Of a DNA stretch of 64,000 bases, positions 42,281 through 54,600 are shown in pieces. A model generated the notes under the pieces. It saw only the letters and a list, made by a program, of their open reading frames with translations. It was not told the origin of the DNA and did no database searches. Origin of the DNA: Odontesthes bonariensis (taxonomy: Eukaryota; Chordata; Actinopteri; Atheriniformes; Atherinopsidae); the NCBI RefSeq assembly GCF_027942865.1, contig NC_134506.1, forward strand, positions 15,708,436 to 15,772,435. Reading direction: 5' to 3'. Numbering within the stretch: position 1 is the stretch's first letter; each line of letters begins with the position of its first letter. The position numbers and the translations under genes are program-made.

Positions 42281-45200
42281 ATGGAGAGGTGGACTTCTAC
42301 CGTGGCTCTGCTGTGTGTGGGTGAGTATCATTGCAGGAAATAATCATTTGCTCATTTTCGCTGCACCTTAGGTAAGGATCGACCACACCTGTTTGCGCAC
42401 CTTCGGTTCACCTTTTGAAAAGAACACCACGATTCCTTTGACTTATAGTTGGATCCTTGTTATTTTTTTCGATAATTAGGCTATTCGAGAAAATGTCTCT
42501 ACAGTTTAGAAGCAGCTCAGTCTTGTGAATTGTAAATTGGTTAGCCCAGCACAAACAGGAAATGAAAGAGTTTTGTTTCACTGGGTTTTTCCCTAAAATT
42601 AGTGATGAATCTTTGAAAGACATATTAACGCAGGATTATAGCCAAAGTGTATATATATGTGTTCTTATAAATAAATCTACTTTATGGAGAATTAAGCATT
42701 CTCAAGGCGTCCATTGTTCCACAAAATTCAAACATCAACATTCAGTATAGCAGAAAACATCCATGTAGGATGTGAATTTTTTTGCCTAAAAAATAAATAA
42801 ATACAGGTTAAAAGAAAATGATTACACTACTTTACTGTGAGTGTATGAGGGCGGGAGGGTGGGGTTACTGAGTTGAGCAGATCTGATGCTGAACCATTTA
42901 TGATAATGCTCTAAAGCAGGTAAATACAGCATTGTCAACTTAATTCCCATTCAATGTTTTTGTCAATGAAAGATGATTGTGTTGAGTTGATAATGACCTA
43001 AATTGTTTTAATGTCATGACAGTGTGGTCAGGTGTGGCCGCCCTCGTTGTTACCATTCCTAAACCTGATTATGAGTTTGCCAGAGGTGATAACATCACAC
43101 TGCCCTGCTCGTTTAAATCCACCCAAATAAACCCACCAGCAATCATCATCTCATGGTCTGTTGAGGCTGAAGAAGCTAATGCTGAAGAGGTCAGTATCTA
43201 TCTGTCTATTCATTTGTTTGTTTGTTTCTCTGGCTGGCTGTCTGTATTACTGTCATGCTTTTGTTCTCCAACAGACCCTCATCCTCACCCATTATTATCC
43301 TGCGGAGATCACTGACATCCAATCACAGTATGAAGGTCGCGTGTCCGTGGATCTGGATATCAAAACAGGGAAAGCTGACCTTAAGCTTTCCTCCATCACA
43401 ATTGAAGACAACAAAATTTTTGAGTGTCGTGTCCAGATCCCAAAAGACGATGAGGGCACACCGGTCGACACTGCACGTTTGGTGGTTCTAGGTAACATTT
43501 TATTTGTTTTCAAGTAGATATTATGCCTTTAAGTGCTTTAGCTGAGTTGCACTCTGGCTTTCCCTTCACAACATTGCGAGGTTAGTTTTATCTGCTGTTC
43601 AAAGCCATGACAGTTTGGTCAACTAGAGCCTCTGAATTGCCTGTTGAGATTAATATGAGCGTGAAAAGTAGTCAGTCTCTATACTGTATGTTCTTGCCTG
43701 TGATTGATAAGCAACCTGATCAGGGTGTAACTTGTCTCTGACCTCAGCCACAATTGAAAAACGTGTTTGAAAGATGCAAGGATAGATTTAATCATATGTT
43801 ACTATGGAAAGCTATCATCAGTCAAAAAATCACACTTATTATTACTTCTCTTTCCCAAGTGGCTCCATCTCCGCCCATTTGTAAGATCCAGGGAACGACA
43901 GAGTATGGCGAGAACATCAACCTCACCTGTTATTCTGAGGAAGGTTCCCCTCCTCCCACCTATAAGTGGGACAGCCAGGATGTACAGAGAATTCCTCGTA
44001 TTCCTGATCCCAGAACCACTGACAGTAAGTACAGATGACATCCTAGAAACATCATATCTTACCTTTACAATAAAATAATATGGGTGGAATAAGCATGGGA
44101 ATTGAACACAGTGCTTCAATTGTAGTATACAAGATGGAAGCTTTATTTTTGGGAAATGACAACTGGAAATGAGTGTTTTTATAAACAATCAAATACGTGT
44201 GAATTTGCAGAATCTGTGGGAAGTCACAACATTTTGTCTGCGGGAGCACTCTGGTTCCTCTTTGTATTTAAAATAGTATCATGACCAGCCACATTTGTAC
44301 AAGCTTTGGCTGCATACTCGTTGACTTGAGCAATGGATTCAGAATACTTTCGTCAAAACTAAATTTCAATATGACAAGCTATGATGAAACATCAACAGCC
44401 AATTTATTTTAATCTTCATTCAAGAAATGAGCCGCATATCCATTATCCACAAGTATCCACATTTATCCACTTGCTACACTGGAAGCCCTAAAACACAGGG
44501 CTTTTTTTCCAGGATGGATGTCAGCTGGTGAGGGCTGATAGGATTCCCAGGCTGAATTCTAAGCCAGGTTTGATCTACCGTGAACTACAGGTCGGCATAT
44601 AGTACTCCCAAAAGGAAATTTTAGAGTATAACAAAGACTAATCTTATTTTACATTTAGAAAAACATGTTTTGTGTCTTTAAAAACACATTTTCTTCCTGA
44701 AGAAAGATATAAAAAAAAATACTAACAGAGTGGGACATTATACAGATAGATAAAAGCTCTATAAGTGCTCTCTTGAAGATGCACATTGTTTAAAAATTGG
44801 CTCGAATGTGGCTTATGTTTGACTCATCTGAATGCCAGTGTCTTGCGTATTAGACAAAAACAGTCTCTACTTAATGCTTTTCTTTAAAAAGCTATATTCC
44901 ATACAGTCTATGCTGACAGTAACAATAGATGGCAGAGGTTTTAAGGTGAATAATTGAAAGACGAAGGCAGATCAGCACTGGTTCCAAGTGTGTGTGTTAA
45001 AGACATATTTCCCTCCTCTGCATCACCATGATATACAATACATTTTTTCTAAAGCACTTAAAAACTTTGTTTATTCAGTGTTGTAATATTCATTGTCTGC
45101 AATATAAAAGAACACAATGAAATCACAATAGTAGTGACATACATATACAGTTTATACGACTGACTATTTGTCTTTTAGAGGGAGGCATCCTGTCTCTATA

Positions 45201-47050
45201 CAATATCTCCAAAGACACCTCAGGATACTATGTTTGCACATCGAGGAATAAGATCCGCTCTGCTATCTGCAACGTTACCGTCACAGTCATGCCACGTAAG
45301 AGAGACCTTCTTTGAGTGACTTTTAATTTATTTTCATTGAATACGTAATTATATCACTTTATTATCATTTTCATTCTCCCCTGTTCCTTCTTTAAACTCA
45401 TGTTTCTTCAATCCTGCAGCATCCATGAAAATTGGTTCCACTGCAGGAATTATTGCTGCAGTCGTCGCCTTTTTGATTCTCCTCATTGTCGTCATCTATT
45501 GCTGCTGCTGTCGAAAGAAGAAGAAGGAGGAGGAGGAGGAGTATCCCATGGGGTAATGTTTTTATTGTGCATGCAAGCAACCACACAGACCCGTTCACAC
45601 TGAATGATGAACAAGATCCAGTAGTGTAAAATCAGTTAAATGTCAATCTCGGCTTTGGTCATACCAGGACATTCAGGTTTACAACCGCATAAACATGCTA
45701 AGACACAGAAACAAAGTGTTTTTTTCTACAGCACTTTTTTTTTTTTCAGAAGAAAATTTAATATGTTTGATTGTGAAATACAAAATCAAAGAGGATACTG
45801 GTTATCGTGGCAAGACTTGGTTGGTCAAAAAAATTCTGCTTTGAATCTCCCCAGCACCGCCTACATCTTCAGAAAAGCGTATGTTCTACGTAGCATAATC
45901 TCATGAAACAGTCCTGACTATTTGCGGGACGGGGCTGCACAGTTAATATTCATGGGAAATTAAATAAGATGTGAAATAAGAAGAAAGTAGAAGCAAGACT
46001 AAGTGTAAAGCCAGACTTCTTGGCCAGTTGAGTGAGGCATGGGAACCTAGAGCTGTTCGAGAAGCTGGCCAACTTGGGTTCGGTTGGCCAAGAACTCAGG
46101 AGCTAGCAAAGCTAACAACCAAAAGAGCAGCGACATCCAAGCCACAGAGGCCGGGTATTTTTCTGGGGTCTCTGGAATTAGTAGAGCTAGTGGGTGAAAG
46201 AGCTGGTTCTTCCGAGCCGCCGAAGTCCATTGCTCGGCGGGAAACTGGTGGCCTATCAAGCAAGAACCTCCGAGTTGTAGGCTCCATTGGCCGTGAGGCA
46301 AGAGCTCTGCTTGCTGCTTGAGCTGGGTACTATATTTACTGTAGCTCTTTGTTGGCAAGCAGTGCCATTCTAATACTGTTGAAAGCCATAGAAAGTGAAT
46401 GTATTGTCATTCTGATACTCAGCAATATCTTTCTAACATGCATAATTAGTCACATTTCTTAACAGAATTCCAGGTGTTGATGGTGTGCAGAGCATTAGAA
46501 ATACATCTCAGATTACTCAACTGAACATCAGATAGCTATAGAAACTGATATACCACACCTGCTACCAGATTTCTTCAGCCATGTTGTTGCAATTTTTCTT
46601 TACCCCAAGTGTCTTACAGTGGTGCATCTGCTTTTCAGGAAACGTGTGGACGAATACCACGACAAAGAGCCGGATAGAAATGGGGAGAGTCGCCAAGGTG
46701 ATGGGGAAGAGAGCACACGCGGCTATGGTGACTCCAGGAGCCCAGTTGACCGTCGTGACCAATATGAGCAAAGAAGTGAGCGTGACTATGACCGCCGCAG
46801 TGATTATGATGACCGCCGCAGCGATTATGATGACCGCCGCAGTGACTACGATGACCGACGCAGAGACTACGACAATCGGCGGGAAAAGTACAGTGACCGC
46901 CATGAGCGCTATGATGACGACCGTCGCAATGATGATGATGAGCGGCGCTACAATGATCGCAGAGACCGTCGCAATGAGGATGACGACCGCTATGATGACC
47001 GTGACAGAGCACCGTCCGCTAAACCACCAAGGAGGGATGATGATTATTGA
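42281..47050 (+). CDS. gpa33: Cell surface A33 antigen-like immunoglobulin protein, 7 exons
   Basis: Exons 42281-42320, 43023-43189, 43275-43491, 43860-44024, 45179-45295, 45420-45552, 46639-47050 join to 416 codons plus stop (human 319). The ATG is in ideal context (GCCATGG). The product is a type I membrane protein of the CTX/A33 family, a surface marker of gut epithelium in mammals; its ligand is not settled. Seen: a signal peptide (about 20 aa); a V-type Ig domain over exons 2-3 (Cys in LPCSF and FECRV); a C2 domain over exons 4-5 (LTCYSEEGSPPPTYKW, DTSGYYVCTS) with the extra family Cys pair (CKIQ, ICNV); a TM segment then CCCCRKKK, a likely acylated juxtamembrane motif as in GPA33. The long tail is unusual: about a dozen DRRxDYD-like repeats, the source of the extra length over mammals. 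Polyadenylation signals AATAAA at 47416 and 47810. Confidence 0.92.
44025..45178 (+). other. gpa33 intron 4
   Basis: 1154-bp intron, GTAAGT donor and TCTTTTAG acceptor. No repeat or coding signal that I recognise. The other gpa33 introns are 702, 85, 368, 124 and 1086 bp. Confidence 0.75.
45553..46638 (+). other. gpa33 intron 6 with GC-rich insert
   Basis: Contains a stretch at about 46010-46325 that is richer in GC than its flanks and repeats GAGCTGG/GAGCTAG-like words on both strands, leaving chance open frames in several phases. I cannot assign it to a known element. The intron ends CTTTTCAG. Confidence 0.5.
46780..47010 (+). repeat. gpa33: In-frame repeats encoding the gpa33 acidic-basic tail
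   Basis: A 21-bp unit (CGCCGCAGTGATTATGATGA-like) repeats three to four times almost perfectly, then decays into related units. It encodes RRSDYDD heptads followed by RRNDDDERRYNDRRDRR-like sequence. Asp, Arg and Tyr make up most of the tail. Confidence 0.92.
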
Positions 47051-47299
47051 AGCCATCCACCCAATTACCATTCTGTAGCCATCTCCTCCTCCTGTTTTAT
47101 GTTTGTTGATTTTACACACAACAGGATCAACAATTTGCTCCAATTGGCCTATTTATGCAATAATTAGCTATAAAAAATACTGTACTTTTAACTTTAACAC
47201 ACAAGAAACCATAATCCACTAAATTTTAAGGATGAGCTCATATGATCCTATTTTAATGGAGATCTTGAGGGTGGAGATAATAGTTACAGTCTCTAGTTC

Positions 47300-47333
<34 letters not shown>

Positions 47334-48640
47334 TTTTGATCTAGTGCATTGCTCTAAACAATGAGGAAAAATATGCAGCACAAATGTTGCCAGATATGTG
47401 GAAGTGAGCTGTGTAAATAAATTAGGTGGTGTTTTAGCTATAATCTATCAAAATTCCTTGTTTTTGTTTAAGCGTATTGACTTCATGTAGTTTCTGCTGC
47501 TGGTGGTTTTCTTTTTTTTTTTTTTTCTATTTTTTGAAAGCTACCACCACACTAGAGAACAATTTTTCAACTTTGTGTTCTTCATGTTTACCCAGATTAA
47601 TATTGTACAAAGTTACATACTTTTTATTCCTTTGTAGAAACAATCTTTTGCCTGCTTTAGTCTCTCTGTATTCTAATTTCCTTTTTTATAAGTTAAATGT
47701 TATGAAAATTGGCATGACATCCTATATCAACTTTTGTGCTTCACAATGTCAATACTGGGCTATCCCGTTTTAATTTTGTATGAATATTCTGTTAAAACGA
47801 AGGGGGTTAAATAAAATGAACAAAACAACATCTCTGGGTCCTGAACAACAGATGGCAGCACAGAACCTTATAAATAGCTTTTCATTCAAATGATAGAAAA
47901 ATATAGAATTGTCATTCGTAGTGACAGTGTTGTAGTGTTACTATAAATTGATATTTTGTAACTGGTCGTGTCTGCAATTTTTAAGCTATTATTTACCTCT
48001 CCATGGTTCATAATTCACCTTTCCACTTACCCCCCCATCCATTGTCTGAACCGTTTGAACCCCTCACTCCCTGCTGTGTAAAGCTAAATAACGACACCCA
48101 AGGTGGCATCATCTGAACTTAAAAATAAAACTAGATATCCGTTTTAAAATCGACCCTCAAAATGTGACATGACATGTCTTTCTCTCCGTGTTCATGTCAC
48201 CTTTTGTCATAGAAGCAATAGATATTATTTTCCAAATTACTGAAATGGAGATTTCACGATGTCAGATTTCCCTGGTCTTGACAGGAAAAAAGAAAAATGC
48301 ATAACTTTTACAAGGGCTCATGTTTTTTTAATGTAATTTGACATATTATGGGCTTACGTGTTTCTTGAATTCATCAAACAGAGGGATGCAGTTCATATTA
48401 AAACAAATTAATGAATATCGTAAAGTCTGTTTCACAGGACCCGTTTAATGTCAGTCTCAACGAAGCTGTTATTTTGAAGATTTTTACCGGAAATGTAAGG
48501 CTTTATTATGAAACGCTTGACGCCGTGGTCGCGCTTCTAGAGCGCTGTCGTCCGGTTATATGCAGTTAACGGTCCGCACGAGCCTGAAACAACGTCCAAG
48601 GATGAGAAGGAAGAGGAAAGAAATCAACGTTCGCCGAGAA
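47051..48640. other. gpa33 3' UTR and gpa33-ildr2 intergenic region
   Basis: Probable gpa33 3' UTR with two AATAAA signals (47416, 47810), a (TA)n run at 47303-47331, then about 0.8 kb of AT-rich sequence and a GC-richer stretch before ildr2, with an imperfect palindrome GCGCTTCTAGAGCGC near 48531. No TATA box close to ildr2. Confidence 0.6.
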
Positions 48641-51600
48641 ATGTTCGTGAAAGTCGCCTGCGGGATTTGGAAATTGTTTTTGACCCCCATGTGGTGGATT
48701 TTCATCGTTTGTCTGACAGGTAAGAGAGAAAAAGATGCGTTCCAATTTGCGGGTAGTGGTGTAACAGGTTGCTAAACTCAGAGTTTGGAGTAACGGTAAA
48801 GTTACTATTGTAGCGACATAACTCTAAAATAACCTGCAGTTGTGTGTTAATGACCTGACACCAAAAGCTGGGGCGAATTACGCAGTTATTTTCAATATCT
48901 CGTTTCACAAATGATTTATGCACCAGTGTCAGTAGCGTGTATTATTTAATATCTGTTGCTGATTTTTTTCCTGGTAGGCTAGCTGTGCTGCTGTCCACTG
49001 TGACATTGCATTTAGTCATGTGTGAATGATCCGTCCAGAAGCTTTGGGGGTTGTGGATTAGGAGGTCCAGCTTCAGACATGTTTAACTAGGTGCACAAGT
49101 GAAATAATAGTTAAACCCCAGAGACATACATTAAAAATATGTCAAGAACTTATTGGGATAGGGATGGGATGAAACTTTAAAATCCAAATAAATAAGAATT
49201 GTAAAAACAATATGTAGCATATCACTGCAAAAGCAGGGTCAATCCCATTAAGCTATTGTCTTTGAAAATATTATATGAAGTAGAAAGTTTAGATATGTAC
49301 AATTTATCAGTGTTTTTTATCTTTAAGATCCATTTTAGCAAACATTACGGTAGCCTGTAAAATCATGTAAATATGACATGCTGTATTAATGATAGAGAAC
49401 ATCATAGAAATACTGTAGCAGCTTGTGAGCCTATTGTTGTCATTTATGTTGTATTTTGAATATCCGTGTTGATCAATCTTTTTATATTTTCTTGAGGGCA
49501 TGTGACATATTTGTACTTGTGCAACACAAAGTGTGAGCGTTGATTGATCGAACTTAAATTTTTTTATCTGGTAAATGTTTTTTAGATATTTCTGTCTTTG
49601 CAACAAAACAAACATGTTTGAATCCAGACAGAGTAATATTTGATTTGAACTCAGACATTCTTTATACCGATGTTTACAACACCGACTGTCCCTCCACCCT
49701 CCTCTCACTTTCATTCTCTCCTCCGGAGGTGGCCTCCACTGAAAATTAATAAATACAGGATCGCCCCAGAGCTCTGTGATCCCAGGAAGACCAGCCTTGT
49801 TTCTTCTGTTTTTCTTTCTTTTTTTGTTCCAGTTCTTAGAAGTCAAAGTAATGTTCCCCCTGAGGAATTTAAGGCAGCTTGGTTTGAATTATGCTCCCCT
49901 TTTCCAAAAGCTTTAACCAAAACATTAAGCTTTACAGTTTTCGGGGTTTTGTTTTATGATTATTTACTGGTTACTTGACATTGCTGAAAGCAAAAACAAC
50001 TCAGAAGGAATTGGAATCGTTTTCCACCTTGAGAACAAAGCGTTCATGGCGTTCAGTTATAATGACGTGAGTTATCTGTCTTCTCTGTTAATCAGAAGAC
50101 GTGGGTTAGGTGTATAAAGACACCTAAAAGGCTTTGTGTGGAAATTTCAGGGTCTCGGATTTCTTTGCCAGTAATTTTGTCTGCAGCTAGAAGAAGAAGA
50201 AGAACAAAGAATATTCACAACTGAATTACTGTACACTATGGGAGTAATATAGCAATAAACACTTTCTATCTCTATAATAGGGGTGGTAAAAAGCCTTGAG
50301 TCTTTGTTAAACACAAATTGTTAGTTTCATCCAATTCAAAGAACAGAATTTGAAAACTTTTGAAAGCGAGCTATTTGAGTTCAGATAAAAAAAACAAAGG
50401 TATTTTTTCTAAGTTATTTTACAATGACTTGATAGCAATGTGTGGACTGGTGATTTCTACTAGAAAGATGCCTTAGTCATTATAAAGGTCTGTAAAGAAC
50501 CATGTACGAAACGAAATTAATGTCCTTTGTGCTTTATTTTGATTGCATCAATCAGCTCTCTGCTCACCAGAAAAAAAAAGTTCTTTCAGGTTAATTATTG
50601 TTAGCGTAAAGACAACAAAACTGGTCTGGTCTTATTTAAGTGAATCCCCCCCCACCAGTGTTCCCGGTTTCAGCTTAGCTTCACCTCCCACTGCTCGGCC
50701 TGAGAAAAGCACAGACACACAGGAGCATGCACAGATGTTTCTGGGTGCATGCATGTTTTTCTTTATCATTATTATTATTATTATTATTAAAGAAGGTCAC
50801 CTTACTAGTGTGGGTTGCATCTGAACTGCTGGGCCCAAGCTCCTGGTCATCATGTGACACAAACCCCCGGCGGCTTCAGAAGCTCCAAAACAACATCAGG
50901 TCAACTCAGGTCACACTCAGATTTTAGTGAGCACAAGCAACTCCGACAGTTGCACCACGGTCTTGTTTATCTTGCCAGTTCGTGCATTAAGATCTTTCAG
51001 TCCAAAAAATAGGAAAATGTAAATTGCAAAACGTTCACACTAAGATTTTTAATCTCTTCTGGTTAGTGTGGGTGATTGCCACCCTGGGATACAATGGAGA
51101 GAGCATGTGACGTACGAGACATTTTCAGACTGATTCAAAAGAATAAGGCATCTTTTTCTATATCAGCTCTGAAATCACTGATGACACACTAAAAGCGATG
51201 ATTATCTAGACTTTCAAATCTAACTTCCTTCATTTGCACTTTATTGATCCCTCATCATTTTCCTCTCCCACAGGTGTCTTCCCCCCGTCTTGCTCAGGCG
51301 TTCATGTGTTTGTGAGAGATGAGAAGAGGTACGCTATTCTCTTCCAGTCAGTGGTTCTACCTTGTCAGTACACCAGTGTGTCCACCCAGACCGCAGTGGT
51401 GCAGTGGGTCTACAAGTCGTATTGTCGAGACCGTACGAGGGACTCATTCAGCTTCCCCGACAGTTTGAGTGGAAACCTGGGAGGAGGCGGGCTTACGAGT
51501 GGAAATGCTGGGGTCAGTGGAGGTTATGAGACGGGTATGACGGCAAGCTACCTCGACTGCTCTGACAACAGCCGTACTGTCCGAACTGTGGCCTCCATCT

Positions 51601-54600
51601 CTGGATCTTCAGTCACGCTGTCAGAGTTCTACAAGAACAGAGACATCTCCATCATCAACAGTAAGACACTCCCCCTCTGGTTGAATTTTTTCTGATGCCC
51701 GTCCTCTGTTCCTCTTCAAATCACCACATTTCTATTGTGTTATTGACCGAATTTGAACTCCCCAGTTCAGATTTGAATGGACTGTTGGGCAGCAACCATG
51801 TGTAAACATGCCTTTACCATATCTTTGCCTTTCGTTCTCCATTTCTTTTAGTGTTAACATCATGTCTATAGAGGGTCATCTTAGGGACATTGCTGTCCTG
51901 ACATGCATGTGTGTGTAAGCACTTGTTGAATACAGTGAGGTAGTCTTCAGATTTATGGAGCCCTGACTCTGGCTGAAGAATTGCCCTTCTCTTCACAAGC
52001 CAGGATCCCAGACAAAAGTAATGGTTTTCATGCTGTCCTCTCATTCATCTTGACCTCTAAGTCCTTCCTTCTGATGTACTTCAATGACCCACTTTTAACT
52101 TTTTTTCTCTCAACATCCCACCATCCAAAGACTCATTTTGTCAGTATAAGGCTTTCTTTGAGTTTGCATTTTCCCTTTTCCCCGTCTTTTTCTGTCTCAC
52201 TACACCAGGTCAGTGTAGTGATGTTGTAAATGGCCAAAAAAGTTAAAGCTTCGTTGCCTTTGGAGACGCCCAGTCATCCATACCCATGTAATCCTATTCA
52301 GGGTCACAGCGAGGTTGGAGTCGCTCCCAGCATGCACTGGGCAGGGGGTGCTCTGTTAATCACAAGGCTAACTCACTCAAACCAACACAGTTAGCATACA
52401 GCTCAGCGGATACACTCACACCTTATAAAGAAAAGGATTTTTCTCCAAGAGGAGATGTAGCTCCACAAGGCAGCTTTTACGAAAGCATATCAGAGACTGG
52501 CCACAGGAAAAGGGAAGGGAAAGGAAAGGAATTATACAACCCATTTCCTGTCTGCTATAAGTGTGACTGCTAACAATAGAGTTAGCAGCCCTGCATTGTC
52601 ACGTGTGTTCGACTCTTGGACTTTCTGCTTGTCTAGTTAGTGGAGTTTAGGTGTGGAGCAACTTGGCTGATAGGAGGTGTCATCATGTCACCAGCCAACT
52701 AACAGGAAAAAAGACGTTTAGTAGCAACACTTAAGTAGCTAGAAGAATTTTCATTTTCATTCACTAACATTTTTCAGGCTGGGCTTTCATCAGGAAGATT
52801 ACAAATACACATATCCCTGACCTCGACCCCATCCAGTAACTTTTGGAGAAATTGGAGCGTAAACAATGAGCCGACTCTTATTTCCCAACATTAATGGTCA
52901 CCTCAGTAAAAGGATGACTGAGTGGCTTAGAAGAAGCTAATCCCTGCAGTAGTGCTGAGCGGTAAGACCAAAAATACATATCACGGTATTTTTTCACGGT
53001 ATCACAGTTTCACGGTATATCACGGTATTTTTTTTTCATGCATAATTAGGTGTTCACAGCATTTTCTACAGATTGAGAACAGAATTACTGCAGTAGATTA
53101 ACTTAGGATGGTCTATTTTACCGTCATAGAATAACGCCCCACAAAATTATACTGTTTACAAAGAAGTGCTACTCATGATTCTAATGAAGTGAGGAATCGG
53201 AATGCAAACACAATTGCAGTCAAAATACAGAACTTTTACTGTGCAAATTTCAAGCATCTTTTATGAAAATCAATACAAAAAAGTAGTGCAACTTGCAATA
53301 ATTATATTTTTGCATCAATATGAGGTATTCACATTCAAATAAATGAGGTAGATTCAAGTTCTAGCTCTAGCAAACGCGTCTTGAAGTGACATTTGGCTCG
53401 ACTTTTCTTTTGCTTTCCCCGTGTTACCTGCTGATGTGGCGGGTGCTGACCTTAACTTCATGCATTCTTGATATTCTAAGACATGCTTACGGCTAAGGTG
53501 ATGGAGCAAATTGCTCGTGTTGCCACCTCCATCGACAACTGTAGCCCGACAACCCTTGCATAAAATGGTTGTTTGGTCGACGTCGGATTTTTTTAAACCA
53601 AAAAACTTCCAAACTACAGACACGGCTCCTTTTTTTGGCACAAGTTCTTCTGTGTCAGCATGTTCTACTAGTTCTGCAGCTTCGATTTCGGAACTTTCCA
53701 TGTCTATCCTATCCACCTTCACGTAACGCAAGTGCTTATTACCACCTCGCACCCATAGACAGTAAACATGCGTGTTTAAAAGCACAACACTGAAAAGGGT
53801 CCCGTCTCAAACAATGTCGCGCGACGCAGCGTCCCCCCCGTTGTGTAATCAAATACACCGGTATGGCGGTATATTAAAAATTCATATCATAATGAAATTA
53901 TAAACCGGTATTTGGTGTGAACCGGTATACCGTCCAGCACTACCCTGCAGCCAGATTCCAAAATCTTTAAAGAAAGTCTTCCCAGAATAATGGATTAGCT
54001 GATTGAAGCCTGTGCATTTAGAATGAGGAGATTGTAAACGTGGTGGCTGTAATAACTGGTTTGACATATACTGTGTTTTAGTCTTGAAATTGAATACAGT
54101 ATATAGAAATGGAAACAGGAAGGAGCTTAAGGGTAATGATTCCCAACCTGTACCCTTTATATGTTTTGGAAAATGCATATAGAAAGACATATTATCATTT
54201 TAAACCTTTCCCTTTTACCCTCACCTAGAGGCCGATCTGCGAATAGGGGAGGTCCAGTGGGGAGACAGTGGAGTATACATCTGCAAAGTGGTTATATCTG
54301 ATGACCTAGAGGGACAGAATGAAGCCTCGGTGGAGCTGCTGGTTCTTGGTAAGCTGCTTCTGCTTTCCTAATGTTACCATTGTAAAGGATTGTGGGTTCT
54401 TTGTGTACATGCACAGCCAGCGTCGGAAATTAGCGAGGGCCATGGGCCATTTGGCCCCCAATTTAGCCTAAAATGCCCCCAAAAATCAGGCTTGAGGGGC
54501 CAAAATTGCCCCCAAGTTTTTTAAACAAATATTTGTAGATTATTATAATGTGACATTAAACTACAATTTTTATTTTCATTAATTTACCGTCGCGTCTCTT

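Noticed and set aside
43802-44188. 128-codon minus-strand frame over gpa33 exon 4
   Set aside because: Shadow of the coding exon with no recognisable domain.
46028-46321. 97-codon plus-strand frame in gpa33 intron 6
   Set aside because: Repetitive GAGCTGG composition leaves several frames open; no known domain, and flanking exons splice across it in phase.
46562-47143. 193-codon open frame on the minus strand opposite the last gpa33 exon
   Set aside because: It is the antisense of the DRRxDYD repeat, giving a hydrophobic Ile/Val-rich low-complexity peptide. The sense strand has an exact exon with family homology.
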